A DNA stretch of 64,000 nt from Proteiniphilum saccharofermentans (GCF_900095135.1 NZ_LT605205.1:4278001-4342000); one strand, 5' to 3'. Positions 19,649 through 29,125 are shown, numbered from the stretch's first letter. A program made the numbers and translations. The notes: generated by a model from the sequence alone, not told the origin.

Positions 19649-19692
19649 AAAAGGAGAACCTTTTCTTCCGAAGAAGAGCATGTACTCCTTTT
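19649..19692. terminator. Possible bidirectional terminator
   Basis: Arms AAAAGGAG (19649-19656) and CTCCTTTT (19685-19692) can pair around a 28-base loop that itself contains a short TTCTT/AAGAA hairpin. It lies between two convergent genes (ends at 19518 and 19741), where a shared terminator is expected. The stem is weak and the long loop makes this only a candidate. Confidence 0.35.
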
Positions 19693-19740
19693 CCAGCATC
19701 TTACGCATTTGGGATAATAAAAAAGGTATAAACCGTTCTT

Positions 19741-21099
19741 TTATTCCAGTTCTTTAATCTTGATATTCTGGAACCAGACTTCATCACCATGGTCCTGCAG
19801 GAGAATCAATCCCTCCTCTGCATTGCCAAAATTAGGCCAGTCCTTATATTTACTGTAGTTTACCAGTGCTTCCCACATCTGGTTGTTACGTTGGTATTCA
19901 ATGATCTTAACACCATTCAGCCAATGCTCCACATGATTCCCCTTGACAACTACCATGGCGGTATTGAAGAATCCGCCACGGAAAGGTTTGTCTTTGGGTG
20001 CCGGTATCAGGTCGTAGAGCGAACCCAATGTCCGGTTCCCCTCAACGCCCAGCTTCGCGTCGGGGTGCCGCCTGTCGTCCAGTATCTGGAATTCACAACC
20101 GATAGCCGATCCTTCCCCTTTATTCAGGTTGGTATCCACAAAATATTTGATGCCGCTGTTAGCACCTTCGGTAATCCTGAAATCTACCTTCAGGATAAAG
20201 TTCTTGTAGGGGCGGGTAGTGACAATATCGCCACCGTTGGTGGATTCGCCTCCGCCACTCTTATGTACTTTCAGAATACCATTTTCAAAAGACCATCCTT
20301 TTTCGGGGAAATTATCCAGTTTAGCTCCACGCCATCCGTTAGTAGTCTTGCCGTCCCACAACAATTTCCAGCCCTCTGCCGCTTCACGTCCGGAAATGGT
20401 ATTGGCAATTGCATTGATCTGTTTCACTTTATTATCCTCCGGGGTTTTGAATTGTCCCAGATCTTGCGTAAGTATCCTGATATTACGCCAGGCAACTGTC
20501 TTTCCTTCCAGTTCGGCTTTGCCGATAGAATGTACCTGCAAAGCGATGAAACCCGACATGGTGGTGTTATCCAGCAGGTCGGCGCACGGAACACCGTTCA
20601 CCCATGTACGGATAGTGCTTCCGATTGCTTCGATACGGGCTTTGTTCCACTCTCCATTTTTAAATGCTTTCTGCCCCTCGGGATTGTAGTTCATCGGATA
20701 GAGCCATCCCCGACGAGCTTCGTCGTAGATACCTCCGGTCCATGCCCTTGAAGATGGATCAATTTCGAACTGATAACCATGCACACGGCCATTCATATAA
20801 TCTTTCAGACTATTACTCCGGAATTGGACACCGGAATTCAGACCATCGTCGACCTTGAATTCAAATTCCAGGATAAAATCACTATACATTTTTTTTGTGG
20901 CAAGGAATGTATTGGGGGTATTCATTTTTGAAATACCGACGATGGCGTTGTCCTCTATTTTGTATTCCGCAGTACCGTTCAGTTTTTCCCATCCCCGCAA
21001 GTTACGACCATTGAACAGATTTTCCCATTTCGGTTCCTGTGCCCATGCAGAAATGGTTACTATCGCTGCCATAGCTGTTATTACTATTTTTTTCATCAT
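19741..21099 (-). CDS. DUF1080 protein, two 3-keto-glycoside-hydrolase-like domains
   Basis: This 452-residue exported protein (signal peptide to about 20, ISAWAQ) contains two DUF1080 domains in tandem. The first (about 23-215) has [22 protein letters not shown] and GYQFEID; the second (about 240-450) has [23 protein letters not shown] and [12 protein letters not shown]1080 is a concanavalin-like lectin/hydrolase fold. Some members cleave 3-keto-glycosides made by a Gfo/Idh/MocA-type dehydrogenase. An oxidoreductase of that class lies 24 bp upstream, so the two genes may form a 3-keto oxidation and cleavage pair. Substrate is not evident. It is the last gene of this minus-strand cluster, convergent with the TPR regulator. 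Confidence 0.75.
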   Translation of the reverse strand: MMKKIVITAMAAIVTISAWAQEPKWENLFNGRNLRGWEKLNGTAEYKIEDNAIVGISKMNTPNTFLATKKMYSDFILEFEFKVDDGLNSGVQFRSNSLKDYMNGRVHGYQFEIDPSSRAWTGGIYDEARRGWLYPMNYNPEGQKAFKNGEWNKARIEAIGSTIRTWVNGVPCADLLDNTTMSGFIALQVHSIGKAELEGKTVAWRNIRILTQDLGQFKTPEDNKVKQINAIANTISGREAAEGWKLLWDGKTTNGWRGAKLDNFPEKGWSFENGILKVHKSGGGESTNGGDIVTTRPYKNFILKVDFRITEGANSGIKYFVDTNLNKGEGSAIGCEFQILDDRRHPDAKLGVEGNRTLGSLYDLIPAPKDKPFRGGFFNTAMVVVKGNHVEHWLNGVKIIEYQRNNQMWEALVNYSKYKDWPNFGNAEEGLILLQDHGDEVWFQNIKIKELE

Positions 21100-21123
21100 T
21101 TTTTCTTGTTTTTAATATAGAAG

Positions 21124-22545
21124 TTATATCTTATAAAAATCTTCCCATCCTTTTCTCGGAGGCTCCCCGGTGAGATATGCATTCGCAAAGGTATCGTTGG
21201 TAACCCGTTTGGTATTGCGGTCGAACACAATCTTGCGGTTTAGCCGCTGTGCAGCTACACCCAGGCAGAACACCTGACTCAGAGGAGCGGATATTTCAAA
21301 CGGAGAACGTGTTTTCTCCTTGCCCTGGCAAGCCAACAGGAAGTTTGCAAAATGGTCGGATGGACTCTTCGGCACTTCGGGAAGGTCTTTCTCCATCGCT
21401 TTTGCCTTCTCTTCAGGGATAATGCTCAGTGTACTACCATGCGATCCTCCCTTGAAGGTAAGTTCCTTGCTATAAATCTCTTTCCCGGGATTCAGTTTGG
21501 CCGGCTGTATCTGTCCACCTCCCACAGATGGAATATTAGGGTCAAGTTCCGAAACACCGTATCCTTGGGGAACTGACGGAATATTGTCCAGACCATCATA
21601 CCAGGTGATAACCAGCGGCGGCATGTTGCCCCGTGCCGGAAATTTGAATTCTATGGTGCTCGACATCGGGAAGAAATAATCGTTATGATCTTTCAGTTTC
21701 AATGGAGTGACTTCTTCCGGTAGACCCAGATCGAGGAATTCGTGCACCGTGTCGATAATATGTGCACCCCAGTCGCCCAAGGCACCCATTCCAAAATCGT
21801 ACCAGCAGCGCCACTGCCCGTAATGGAAATCTTTGTTGTAGTCATGGTATCGCTGTGCCATCAACCATATGTCCCAATCCAGCGTTTCGGGGATAGGTTC
21901 GGCAGCGGGGAATTTTTTGATATTGGGATCCCATCCGTGCCAGCGACGCGGGTTGTTCATATGCGCCGTGACAGCCGTCACATCTTTGATAATACCTGCC
22001 TCTTTCCAGGCTTTAAACTGGAAATAGTTGGCCTCCGAATGGCCCTGGTTACCCATCTGAGTGACTACATTCGGATACTTCTTTGCCGCTTTCAGGAGCA
22101 GTTCCGATTCATGAAAAGTACGTGTCAAGGGTTTTTCCACGTAAACATGTTTGCCTTCGGCCATCGACATCATTACCGCCGGGAAGTGAGCAAAGTCGGG
22201 AGTAGCAATAGCCACTGCCTCAATCTCGTTACCCATTTTGTCAAACATTTCCCTGAAATCTTTGAACCGTTTTGCATTGGGAAACTTGTCGAGTGCCTTC
22301 TTTGTATGTTCAGCTCCCAAATCAACATCACAAAGGGCAACTACGTTGGCTAATCCCGTCTTGTCGAAATCGTTGATGATTTCCCATCCCCTGTTTCCAA
22401 TACCGATATGGGCCAGATTCACCTTTTTATTGGCACCTGCAACCCTACTGTAACTGGCAGCATTCATTTTGGTAGATATACCGCCCATGGCCAACCCTGC
22501 TGACGCCAGAGCTGTGTTTTTGATAAATTCTCTTCTCGTTGTCAT
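21124..22545 (-). CDS. Gfo/Idh/MocA family oxidoreductase, Tat-exported
   Basis: This 473-residue NAD(P)-dependent oxidoreductase opens with a twin-arginine signal (TTRREFIKNTALASAGLAMG), so the folded, cofactor-loaded enzyme is exported to the periplasm. The Rossmann part shows HIGIGNRGWEIINDF near 47-60, ALCDVD, and the family signature YVEKPLTRTFHESE at about 135-148. The C-terminal substrate domain includes WRCWYDFGMGALGDWGAHIID, typical of the secreted subgroup in Bacteroidota. It is 24 bp upstream of the two-domain DUF1080 protein. A joint role in oxidising a sugar at C3 before cleavage is an inference from characterised DUF1080 systems. It differs in length and sequence from the other Gfo/Idh/MocA protein at 57.5 kb. 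Confidence 0.85.
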   Translation of the reverse strand: MTTRREFIKNTALASAGLAMGGISTKMNAASYSRVAGANKKVNLAHIGIGNRGWEIINDFDKTGLANVVALCDVDLGAEHTKKALDKFPNAKRFKDFREMFDKMGNEIEAVAIATPDFAHFPAVMMSMAEGKHVYVEKPLTRTFHESELLLKAAKKYPNVVTQMGNQGHSEANYFQFKAWKEAGIIKDVTAVTAHMNNPRRWHGWDPNIKKFPAAEPIPETLDWDIWLMAQRYHDYNKDFHYGQWRCWYDFGMGALGDWGAHIIDTVHEFLDLGLPEEVTPLKLKDHNDYFFPMSSTIEFKFPARGNMPPLVITWYDGLDNIPSVPQGYGVSELDPNIPSVGGGQIQPAKLNPGKEIYSKELTFKGGSHGSTLSIIPEEKAKAMEKDLPEVPKSPSDHFANFLLACQGKEKTRSPFEISAPLSQVFCLGVAAQRLNRKIVFDRNTKRVTNDTFANAYLTGEPPRKGWEDFYKI

Positions 22546-22622
22546 GATATATATGGAGTTTATATTGAAATTTAAAAATATAGTATTTATTCGTGCCGAC
22601 TGATACCTACTCTCAGGAAAAA

Positions 22623-23906
22623 TTAAGCAAACCGGTCTTTATGTGCCCATAAACCAAGAGCAGGACTCGAGATATAGTAGACCTCCTCTCCATCGTCAAG
22701 CCTGTTAAAGCCCTCTTTGAGGCGCAAGGGATCATACTTCTGCATAATCTCATCGATATCGCCCCAATGGAACCCGACGCTCTCTATCTCTTCCCGCGTA
22801 AGATTCCAGGCCTCTTTACCGGGACAGTAGGTGACAGAAAAACGCCCTTCAGAAGATCCGTGAATAAGATGTGCTGCTGCACCCAGATTATTCCTGAGTT
22901 CCTGGTTTTCGGATACCGCTTTCAAAGTATAATCCGTTCCGAAATAGCCATATTTACGGATCAGCAAATCAATAGCTTTGTCTTCTCCGAATTCTTTCAA
23001 TGCCGGAGCCAGTACGATCAGTTCACCTCGGTCGGCAATAGCCATCCGTGTGCGGTAGATCGATTTATTCCCTAACCATGTGCTTTTAAATTCGGTAGGA
23101 TCGAGCCATACAATCACCTTCTTCAATGGTTTTTCCACCATCACGAAGTTGACCTGCAAAGAGAGCCGGGCTGCACGGTCGAATACCTCTAAGTCGTCCC
23201 CCACAAACAGACCGTAGGTCTGCTGCACTCCTTCGGAATTTACCCCTACCACAGTCAGGACATAAACGATAGGCAGCTCTTTTAAATAGTTTTCGGTAGC
23301 ATAGTTAAATACACGCCTGACCGGAGTATCAGATTTTCCCATCATCCGTTCCATACCGTAAACGGCTCCTATATAATGACTCTTATTGATCCCTTCGCTT
23401 CCACCGGTACCAACCAGGATATTCTTGTTGTAGTTGGCCATCCCCACTACTTCATGAGGAACTACCTGTCCGATGGAGAGGATAAGGTCGAAACCGCCTT
23501 CTACCAATAATTTATTTACTTGTGCCGGCCAGGCGAAATCCACTTTACCTTCCGAGATATCACGAATGTACTCAGCCGGCACCTCACCCAACGTAATTAC
23601 ATCATTCCTCCAGTCATGGTCGCGAAAAAGTGTTTTAGGCGTCTTTCCAAACATATGGTCGATCTGCCCTTCAGTCATGGGGGTATGTGTCCCCAATGCC
23701 GGGAGAATATCAGTCAGTTTGTCACCGTAATATTCCCATGTGATTTCGGTAAGTTCACCGGCACGGCTGGGCAGGCGGGTATAATCAGGCGGAACGGCAA
23801 GAACTTTTTGCCGTTCGCCCAATTTATCCAATGCTTCATACAATCCCCTCCTCATATCCTCATGAGAGAGAGCGGTCGTGGGAGAACCATTTTCGTAATA
23901 AATCAT
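22623..23906 (-). CDS. LarA-like nickel-pincer hydroxyacid epimerase
   Basis: This is a 427-residue member of the lactate racemase (LarA, DUF2088) family. The residues that hold and use the nickel-pincer nucleotide cofactor in LarA appear conserved: His74 (in GTHTPMT), His151 (in VVPHEVVG), Lys161 and His177. The last three have the same 10- and 16-residue spacing as H174, K184 and H200 of Lactobacillus LarA. A DYTR motif (41-44) also matches. Family members invert C2 of 2-hydroxyacids, and some act on aldonates such as gluconate. It sits among genes for 6-phosphogluconate dehydrogenase, a PfkB kinase and mannonate formation, so mannonate/gluconate 2-epimerase is a reasonable guess. No LarB, LarC or LarE cofactor genes are in the window. 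Start: ATG at 23906. Confidence 0.8.
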   Translation of the reverse strand: MIYYENGSPTTALSHEDMRRGLYEALDKLGERQKVLAVPPDYTRLPSRAGELTEITWEYYGDKLTDILPALGTHTPMTEGQIDHMFGKTPKTLFRDHDWRNDVITLGEVPAEYIRDISEGKVDFAWPAQVNKLLVEGGFDLILSIGQVVPHEVVGMANYNKNILVGTGGSEGINKSHYIGAVYGMERMMGKSDTPVRRVFNYATENYLKELPIVYVLTVVGVNSEGVQQTYGLFVGDDLEVFDRAARLSLQVNFVMVEKPLKKVIVWLDPTEFKSTWLGNKSIYRTRMAIADRGELIVLAPALKEFGEDKAIDLLIRKYGYFGTDYTLKAVSENQELRNNLGAAAHLIHGSSEGRFSVTYCPGKEAWNLTREEIESVGFHWGDIDEIMQKYDPLRLKEGFNRLDDGEEVYYISSPALGLWAHKDRFA

Positions 23907-24023
23907 CCTTTTTAAGTGAAAAGTGAATAATTAATAATGAAAAATTGGGGATATCGGATGTGGGAACTTCCAGACTTTTCACTCTCCCTAGTCCCCGGTC
24001 TTTCCACCTTTTTACACCAAATA
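23907..24023. repeat. Spacer with heptanucleotide repeats
   Basis: The spacer between the 6-phosphogluconate dehydrogenase and LarA-like genes contains four head-to-tail 7-mers at 23914-23941: AAGTGAA twice, TAATTAA, TAATGAA. The part nearer the dehydrogenase gene (about 23975-24005) reads, on the minus strand, AAAGACCGGGGACTAGGGAG, the same wording as the linkers after both PfkB kinase genes. Confidence 0.6.
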
Positions 24024-25478
24024 TCAAACATCATACGTCGTAGAGGCAGTGTTTCCGCCACGTCCGGTCCAATCGGTATGGAAGAACTCGCCACGTGCTT
24101 TGTCCACCCTTTCATACTGATGGGCACCGAAATAGTCACGCTGCGCCTGCAACAGGTTAGCCGGGAGTCGTGCGCTTCTGAAACCATCGAAATAGCACAA
24201 AGCTGAAGTAAGTGCCGGTACAGGAATTCCATTCTGTAAAGCTGTTGCACAAACTCTGCGCCAGCTCTCTTCTGCTGATAACACTGCTCCTTTGAAGAAG
24301 TCGTCAAGCAAGAGATTTTCCAATAAGGGGTTGTTATCAAACGCTTTCTTGATATCACCCAGGAAACGGGAGCGGATAATACATCCACCGCGCCACATCA
24401 GGGCGATCCCCCCGTAATTAAGGTTCCAGTCATATTCTTTGGCTGCTTCCATCATCAGGTCGTAACCCTGTGCATAGGAGATAATTTTGGCGCCATAAAG
24501 CGCTTTCTCCAGGTCATTGACGAATTGCTGTTTATCTCCTTTGAAACCGGATTTTTTTCCGGAGATGACTTCCGAAGCTTTTACCCTCAGATCTTTTTGA
24601 GCCGAGAGACAACGCGAAAAGACCGACTCGCCGATCAGTGTAAGCGGAATACCCAGATCGAGCGCTGTCACAGCAGTCCATTTACCGGTACCTTTCTGGC
24701 CTGCGGTATCAAGGATTTTTTCTACCAATGGACTTCCATCCTCATCCTTATACGCCATGATATCTGTGGTGATCTCGATCAGGTAGGAATCCAGCACGCC
24801 GCTGTTCCACCTTTTGAATACTTCATGCTGCTCAAAAGCATCCATGCCGAGCAGTTCTTTCATCAGGTGATATGCTTCGTTGATAATCTGCATATCGCCG
24901 TACTCGATGCCGTTGTGGACCATCTTCACGAAGTGGCCGGCACCGTTCTCTCCCACCCAGTCGCAGCAGGGAACACCCCCATCGACTTTAGCAGCAACCG
25001 CCTGAAAGATCTCTTTCACATGAGGCCACGCTTCCGGCGATCCGCCCGGCATCATGGAAGGCCCTTTGAGGGCTCCCTCTTCACCACCGGAAACGCCAGT
25101 ACCGATATAGAGCAATCCTTTACTCTCTACATATTTCGTTCTGCGGATGGTGTCGGGGAAATGGCTGTTCCCGCCGTCGATAATAATATCACCCGGTTCA
25201 AGCAGCGGGATGAGTTGTTCGATAAAATCGTCCACAGGCTTACCCGCTTTTACCAGCATCATCACTTTGCGTGGCCGCTCTAAGGATTCTACCAACTCCT
25301 GCAGGGAGTGTGCACCGATAAAATTTTTCCCTTTTCCCCGTCCGTTGACAAACGCATCTACTTTGTCAACCGTACGGTTGAACACGGCTACCGTATAGCC
25401 CTTACTTTCCATATTTAAGACCAGATTTTCACCCATCACGGCCAATCCGATCAATCCGATATCTGCTTTTTTATTCAT
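24024..25478 (-). CDS. gnd: 6-phosphogluconate dehydrogenase, decarboxylating
   Basis: This enzyme oxidises 6-phosphogluconate to ribulose 5-phosphate and CO2 with NAD(P)+. The 484-residue protein is of the long dimeric type. It has the Rossmann motif GLAVMGENLVLN, VFNRT for coenzyme ribose binding, IIDGGNSHFPDT, the catalytic HFVKMVHNGIEYGD segment, DTAGQKGTGKWT and the substrate-binding WRGGCIIRS. The ATG at 25478 (MNKKADIGL) is preferred because family members begin there; an ATG at 25499 and a TTG at 25505 are in frame but extend into repeat-derived spacer. It lies between a LarA-like epimerase and a PfkB kinase in a uronate gene cluster, which is unusual for an oxidative pentose-phosphate gene and suggests gluconate 6-phosphate is made locally. 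Confidence 0.9.
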   Translation of the reverse strand: MNKKADIGLIGLAVMGENLVLNMESKGYTVAVFNRTVDKVDAFVNGRGKGKNFIGAHSLQELVESLERPRKVMMLVKAGKPVDDFIEQLIPLLEPGDIIIDGGNSHFPDTIRRTKYVESKGLLYIGTGVSGGEEGALKGPSMMPGGSPEAWPHVKEIFQAVAAKVDGGVPCCDWVGENGAGHFVKMVHNGIEYGDMQIINEAYHLMKELLGMDAFEQHEVFKRWNSGVLDSYLIEITTDIMAYKDEDGSPLVEKILDTAGQKGTGKWTAVTALDLGIPLTLIGESVFSRCLSAQKDLRVKASEVISGKKSGFKGDKQQFVNDLEKALYGAKIISYAQGYDLMMEAAKEYDWNLNYGGIALMWRGGCIIRSRFLGDIKKAFDNNPLLENLLLDDFFKGAVLSAEESWRRVCATALQNGIPVPALTSALCYFDGFRSARLPANLLQAQRDYFGAHQYERVDKARGEFFHTDWTGRGGNTASTTYDV

Positions 25479-25499
25479 TTCTATATTATTATATTCCAT

Positions 25500-25527
25500 A
25501 TTCAAAATTCAAGATTCAAGATTTGTC
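25500..25527. repeat. Heptanucleotide repeat block
   Basis: Four 7-mers in a row: ATTCAAA, ATTCAAG, ATTCAAG, ATTTGTC. They lie directly before gnd and run up to its possible upstream start codons. Confidence 0.65.
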
Positions 25528-25541
25528 TTACGGCGATTGTT

Positions 25542-25736
25542 AATTGACTACGTCGAACGTTGTTTCAATTCAGATTTGGGATGTTGGATTTGGATATTAG
25601 GAATCGTTTCAGACTGATCCATTGGTAATTAGTAATTGGTAATTAAAATCACCTTCCCTCTGTTCCCGTTCTCCCCAGTCTCCCGATCTCCTCAGTCTTC
25701 CTACTTTCCTCGTCTCCCCGGTCTTCAACGGACCAC
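25542..25736 (-). repeat. Duplicated kinase-tail linker, copy 1
   Basis: On the minus strand this block starts in the last codons of the PfkB kinase gene (AGAGTGGT.CGTTGAAGACC) and runs most of the way to gnd. It matches 63056-63227, after the second PfkB kinase, with only scattered substitutions, one ~27-base insertion here, and one fewer heptamer (GGTAATT, AGTAATT, GGTAATT at 25624-25644 on the plus strand). The two copies are inverted relative to each other. The two kinases themselves are far less similar, so the linker is a repeat in its own right or was copied recently. Confidence 0.75.
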
Positions 25737-26804
25737 TCTCGCGTTACCTTTCCAGATGCTCCATATCACTTCCTCATCGGCCGGCTGGGCATAATCTGTC
25801 AGGAAGGTAGTAGCCAGTGCACCACTCGCCCAGGCAAACTGCACCCATTTTTCGGGTTCCATCCCTTTCAGGATGCTATAGAGCAATCCCCCCACAAAAC
25901 CGTCACCACCACCAATCCGATCCATCACGTTGATCCTCCGTAATGGAGCTTCGTACCAGTTCCCATTTTCATACACAATAGCACCCCAGAGATGCTCATT
26001 GGCGCTAATCACCTCACGCAGCGTATTGGCAAAAACCGAAACATGAGGAAACGCTTTATGCGCATTCAGGATCATCCCTTTGAAAGCATCCAGCGTTCCA
26101 CCAATATTTTCACCTCCTGCTTTCGGACCTTCAATACCGAGGCAAAGCTGAAAATCTTCTTCATTACCTATAACTATATCGGAAAGAGAAACAATCTCCG
26201 TAAATGCTTCTTTCAACTCCTTTTCCCGACCCTTCCAAAAAGTCGCGCGGTGATTCAGGTCGAAAGAAATTAGGGTATCATGCTTTTTGGCATAACGCGC
26301 TATTTCGAGACAGAAGTTGCTTGTGTCAGGAGAAAGTGCCGCAATAAGGCCGGAAAGGTGTACCACTTGTACGCCTTCCTTACCGAAGATCCGTTCCAGA
26401 TCAAAATCTTTTACATTCAGCGTTTTTCCCACTTCACCTGCCCGGTCGTTCTGTACCCGCGGACCACGCAATCCAAAACCGCTGTCGGCAATATTGAATT
26501 GATGCCGATATCCCCAGGGATCGCCCTGAGGCACCTCAGGCCCCTCATACTCCATATTGCGTGCCTTCAGGTCAGCCTTGATAAAAGCAGCGATCGGGCT
26601 ATCTTTCACAAAAGTTGTGAGTACCTTTACAGGGAGACCGAGATAAGAGGAGATACTTGCCACATTGGTCTCTGCGCTGGTTGCCTGCATCCGAAACATA
26701 TTGGTACTCTGCACCGGCTGTGCATCTACCGGCGTAATGCGTACCCCCATACTGGTAGGTACCACCAATGAATATTTGAATTCTTTTCTTAATACTAAAG
26801 ACAT
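25725..26804 (-). CDS. PfkB-family sugar-acid kinase
   Basis: This 359-residue carbohydrate kinase is of the ribokinase/PfkB fold. The C-terminal signature DRIGGGDGFVGGLLYS holds the catalytic Asp and anion hole, and SFDLNHRATFWKG with IVIGNEEDF matches the 2-keto-3-deoxygluconate kinase subgroup. The N-terminus is longer than in the second kinase at 62.0 kb and lacks its GEIMLRL opening, so the two are diverged paralogues. Default substrate would be 2-keto-3-deoxygluconate. The neighbours (gnd downstream, a LarA-like epimerase, a mannonate-type SDR upstream) also allow gluconate as substrate, giving 6-phosphogluconate for gnd. The two cannot be separated from sequence alone. The last residues, ARVVR, match the end of the other kinase (GRVVR). 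Confidence 0.8.
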   Translation of the reverse strand: MSLVLRKEFKYSLVVPTSMGVRITPVDAQPVQSTNMFRMQATSAETNVASISSYLGLPVKVLTTFVKDSPIAAFIKADLKARNMEYEGPEVPQGDPWGYRHQFNIADSGFGLRGPRVQNDRAGEVGKTLNVKDFDLERIFGKEGVQVVHLSGLIAALSPDTSNFCLEIARYAKKHDTLISFDLNHRATFWKGREKELKEAFTEIVSLSDIVIGNEEDFQLCLGIEGPKAGGENIGGTLDAFKGMILNAHKAFPHVSVFANTLREVISANEHLWGAIVYENGNWYEAPLRRINVMDRIGGGDGFVGGLLYSILKGMEPEKWVQFAWASGALATTFLTDYAQPADEEVIWSIWKGNARVVR

Positions 26805-26843
26805 TTTGATTGATGTGATAATTTATTAATTTGATGATGTGGC

Positions 26844-26909
26844 GATTGAGAATTGACGATTGACAGTTAACCACATCCCATATTTTAAATTTTGAATTTT
26901 GAATCTGAA
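26844..26909. repeat. Heptanucleotide repeat blocks
   Basis: Two runs of 7-mers lie between the SDR gene and the PfkB kinase gene: GATTGAG, AATTGAC, GATTGAC, AGTTAAC at 26844-26871, then ATTTTAA, ATTTTGA, ATTTTGA, ATCTGAA at 26882-26909. Confidence 0.65.
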
Positions 26910-26915
26910 ATCCAA

Positions 26916-27728
26916 TCAAATACTGAACGAATCGAAGCCTCCGTCAACGATGGCTACCGTTCCCGTCACAAATTTCGAAGCATCGCTTACCAGATAATGG
27001 AGCGTTCCCAACAAGTCTTCAGGATTCCCGAATCGGCGGAAAGGGGTGTGTGCAATAATGGTATTTCCCCGTGCGGAATAGGATCCATCGGGATTAGTGA
27101 GTAATGCCCTGTTCTGCTCTGTAATGAAAAAACCGGGACATAACGCATTCACTCGAAAATCTTCACCGAATTTAATAGCCAGCTCTCCTGCCATATATTT
27201 GGTGAAGTTAGTAACTGCCGCTTTGGCTGCGCCATATCCTGCGACACGCGTTAGCGGACGCAAAGCCGATGCAGAAGAGATATTTACGATATTACCCTTC
27301 TTCTCTCTGACCATATATTCAGCAAAAACCAGTATGGGGATAACCGTTCCCATCAGATTCAGATCGACCACCTTCCGGAAATCGTCAGCTTTCAAATCGA
27401 AGATAGTATTATCGGGACCGATAGTCGCACCCGGCATATTTCCACCGGCACCATTGATCAGCACATCTATCTTGCCGTATTTGGCAGCGATTTCTTCAGC
27501 ATTTCTCTTCAGCACTACCTCATCAGTCACATCAGTTTGAAGGAACATGGCATCTCCTCCGGCAGCTTTTACTTTTTGTATCAGTTCGTCGCCTTTTTCC
27601 TTGTTTCGCGCCAGTACTGCCACTTTTGCACCGTGTGCGGCCAGATACTCTACCATTGAAGAACCCAATACTCCGGTTCCACCCGTGATAACAATCACTT
27701 TTCCTTTAATATCAAATAATTCGTACAT
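26916..27728 (-). CDS. SDR oxidoreductase, probable D-mannonate dehydrogenase
   Basis: This is a 270-residue short-chain dehydrogenase. It has the coenzyme motif TGGTGVLGSS (about 15-24), NGAGG in place of NNAG, the active-site Ser in NISSAS and the YGAAKAA catalytic pair. The C-terminus VTGTVAIVDGGFDSFSI is typical of the sugar-acid SDRs. In Bacteroidota and Thermotoga, SDRs of this kind reduce fructuronate to D-mannonate in place of the classical UxuB. The next genes upstream, uxaE and uxaC, would supply fructuronate from galacturonate. Gluconate 5-dehydrogenase activity is the main alternative. It probably begins its own transcript: a promoter-like sequence lies just upstream at 27752-27782. 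Confidence 0.75.
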   Translation of the reverse strand: MYELFDIKGKVIVITGGTGVLGSSMVEYLAAHGAKVAVLARNKEKGDELIQKVKAAGGDAMFLQTDVTDEVVLKRNAEEIAAKYGKIDVLINGAGGNMPGATIGPDNTIFDLKADDFRKVVDLNLMGTVIPILVFAEYMVREKKGNIVNISSASALRPLTRVAGYGAAKAAVTNFTKYMAGELAIKFGEDFRVNALCPGFFITEQNRALLTNPDGSYSARGNTIIAHTPFRRFGNPEDLLGTLHYLVSDASKFVTGTVAIVDGGFDSFSI

Positions 27729-27751
27729 AATTTATTGATTTAATGATCCGG

Positions 27752-27782
27752 CAAAAATAGGCTACCTGTTTTATTTTTCAAC
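27752..27782 (-). promoter_or_regulatory. Probable Bacteroidota promoter for the SDR gene
   Basis: On the minus strand a TATTTTTG box (27759-27752) matches the -7 consensus TAnnTTTG. It is preceded after exactly 19 bases by GTTG (27782-27779), one base from the -33 consensus TTTG. It lies 24 bp before the SDR start codon. Confidence 0.5.
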
Positions 27783-27823
27783 CTTATTTCCCGTAAAATC
27801 TTCTTCATTAAAACTAGCTTACT

Positions 27824-29074
27824 CTATATATTAAACAGTCTCCTGAGATGCCTGTCGTAGATATTCTCTTCCACACATCTACCGATTACGTCGGCATATT
27901 TGACGAGCAGGTCGGTATATTCGCTTCCCATTTCCGCAGCTACTTTATACGCCACATGAATGAGTTGACGGAAATTGGGATTGTAGTCGGGATGTCCCGG
28001 GATATGCCGGAGCGTATTGGCAAACTTCTCCCCCGTCCAGCTATTGACCTCCTCCACGGAAGGGAGTTGTGAGCCATCTATATTGATCACATCGGCATAG
28101 GGAGCGCACAGTTCCTCCTGCCTGTTATATGAATTCTCATAAATCTTTTTTGCCAGCTCAAGCCCTTCTCCGCCAGCTACGGCCAGGCCGATCACCTCCT
28201 CGAGCCAGGTGGTACCGGCGGTTTTCAGATGGAGCCCCTTGTCGTGTCTTGCGATAATGTCTGCCATGATCGGGTAAATGGAGAATTTATCACTCCCCGA
28301 GTGAACGCTCAGCTTCAACTCTTCAGGCAGTCCAAATTCTTTCACTGCAAAATCGATCACAAGCACATCTTCTTCAAACTCTTTGGCAAACTGTACCAGA
28401 TCGCCTACGTAATCGACGCCCTTATTAAAGCGGCCTGTAAACTTAGGAGCAATTGTCTGGGCAGGTACACCCTTGTCGGCAAGCATTTTCAAAATAAAAA
28501 GCAACTCGACCGGAGTCTGAGGAGACTCTACTTCGTCCATAGAAACTTCCGTGATGAAGTTACCTTCACCCTTTTCTTTTCTCAGATAGGCATAGATTTC
28601 CGATGCATGTTGTGTGGCGGCAAGGAACTTGGCTGCGATATCACGCAATAACTCTTCAGTTACATTCAAAGGCTCCTCCATACCGGGAATTTGCAACCTG
28701 CCCATATATTTCTGACAGGAAGCTACAAAAGCGGCTACTTCTTCCGGACTGCTCTCATTACCGATAAATGCAGCTACATCCAACGTGAAGAAGTCAGATA
28801 CCTCTACATATTTAGCAACCGTGCTGAGATTGATATGATCGGCATCCACAAAATAGAGCCCTTTGAAATCCAGGGCATTGACAGCCTCGTCAGCCTCCCT
28901 GCGGGTATCTGCCGGTTGTGTACCAACATAAATATGTTCCCTGTTAGATTTATTCCATACCGGACTGATATCCAATCCTCCTTTTTCATTCGCCTTCATG
29001 ATAGCACGCAGCTGCGCTTTTCCCTGATGAGTGAACCTATCTCCTACTCCTATACTGTATTTTCCTAATTGCAT
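27824..29074 (-). CDS. uxaE: Tagaturonate epimerase
   Basis: This 416-residue protein is recognised as the UxaE family, which epimerises D-tagaturonate to D-fructuronate and so merges galacturonate breakdown with the glucuronate branch. Family stretches visible are YSIGVGDRFTHQGKAQL at the N-terminus, HIYVGTQPADTR, GLYFVDADHIN, APKFTGRFNKGVDYVGD, LKLSVHSGSDKFSIYP and HLKTAGTTWLEEVIG. The His, Asp and Glu residues in these are plausible metal ligands. The gene lies between uxaC (51 bp upstream) and an SDR that would use its product. With UxaE present, the UxaB/UxaA branch through altronate is not needed, which fits the broken uxaB at 53.2-53.5 kb. Confidence 0.85.
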   Translation of the reverse strand: MQLGKYSIGVGDRFTHQGKAQLRAIMKANEKGGLDISPVWNKSNREHIYVGTQPADTRREADEAVNALDFKGLYFVDADHINLSTVAKYVEVSDFFTLDVAAFIGNESSPEEVAAFVASCQKYMGRLQIPGMEEPLNVTEELLRDIAAKFLAATQHASEIYAYLRKEKGEGNFITEVSMDEVESPQTPVELLFILKMLADKGVPAQTIAPKFTGRFNKGVDYVGDLVQFAKEFEEDVLVIDFAVKEFGLPEELKLSVHSGSDKFSIYPIMADIIARHDKGLHLKTAGTTWLEEVIGLAVAGGEGLELAKKIYENSYNRQEELCAPYADVINIDGSQLPSVEEVNSWTGEKFANTLRHIPGHPDYNPNFRQLIHVAYKVAAEMGSEYTDLLVKYADVIGRCVEENIYDRHLRRLFNI

Positions 29075-29125
29075 ATGATTATTATTTTTCTTGTTGTTTA
29101 CTTGTAAATAAATGGATAGTAATTT

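Noticed and set aside
24525-25283. Plus-strand open frame of 252 codons
   Set aside because: Antisense to gnd, with low-complexity translation and no family resemblance.
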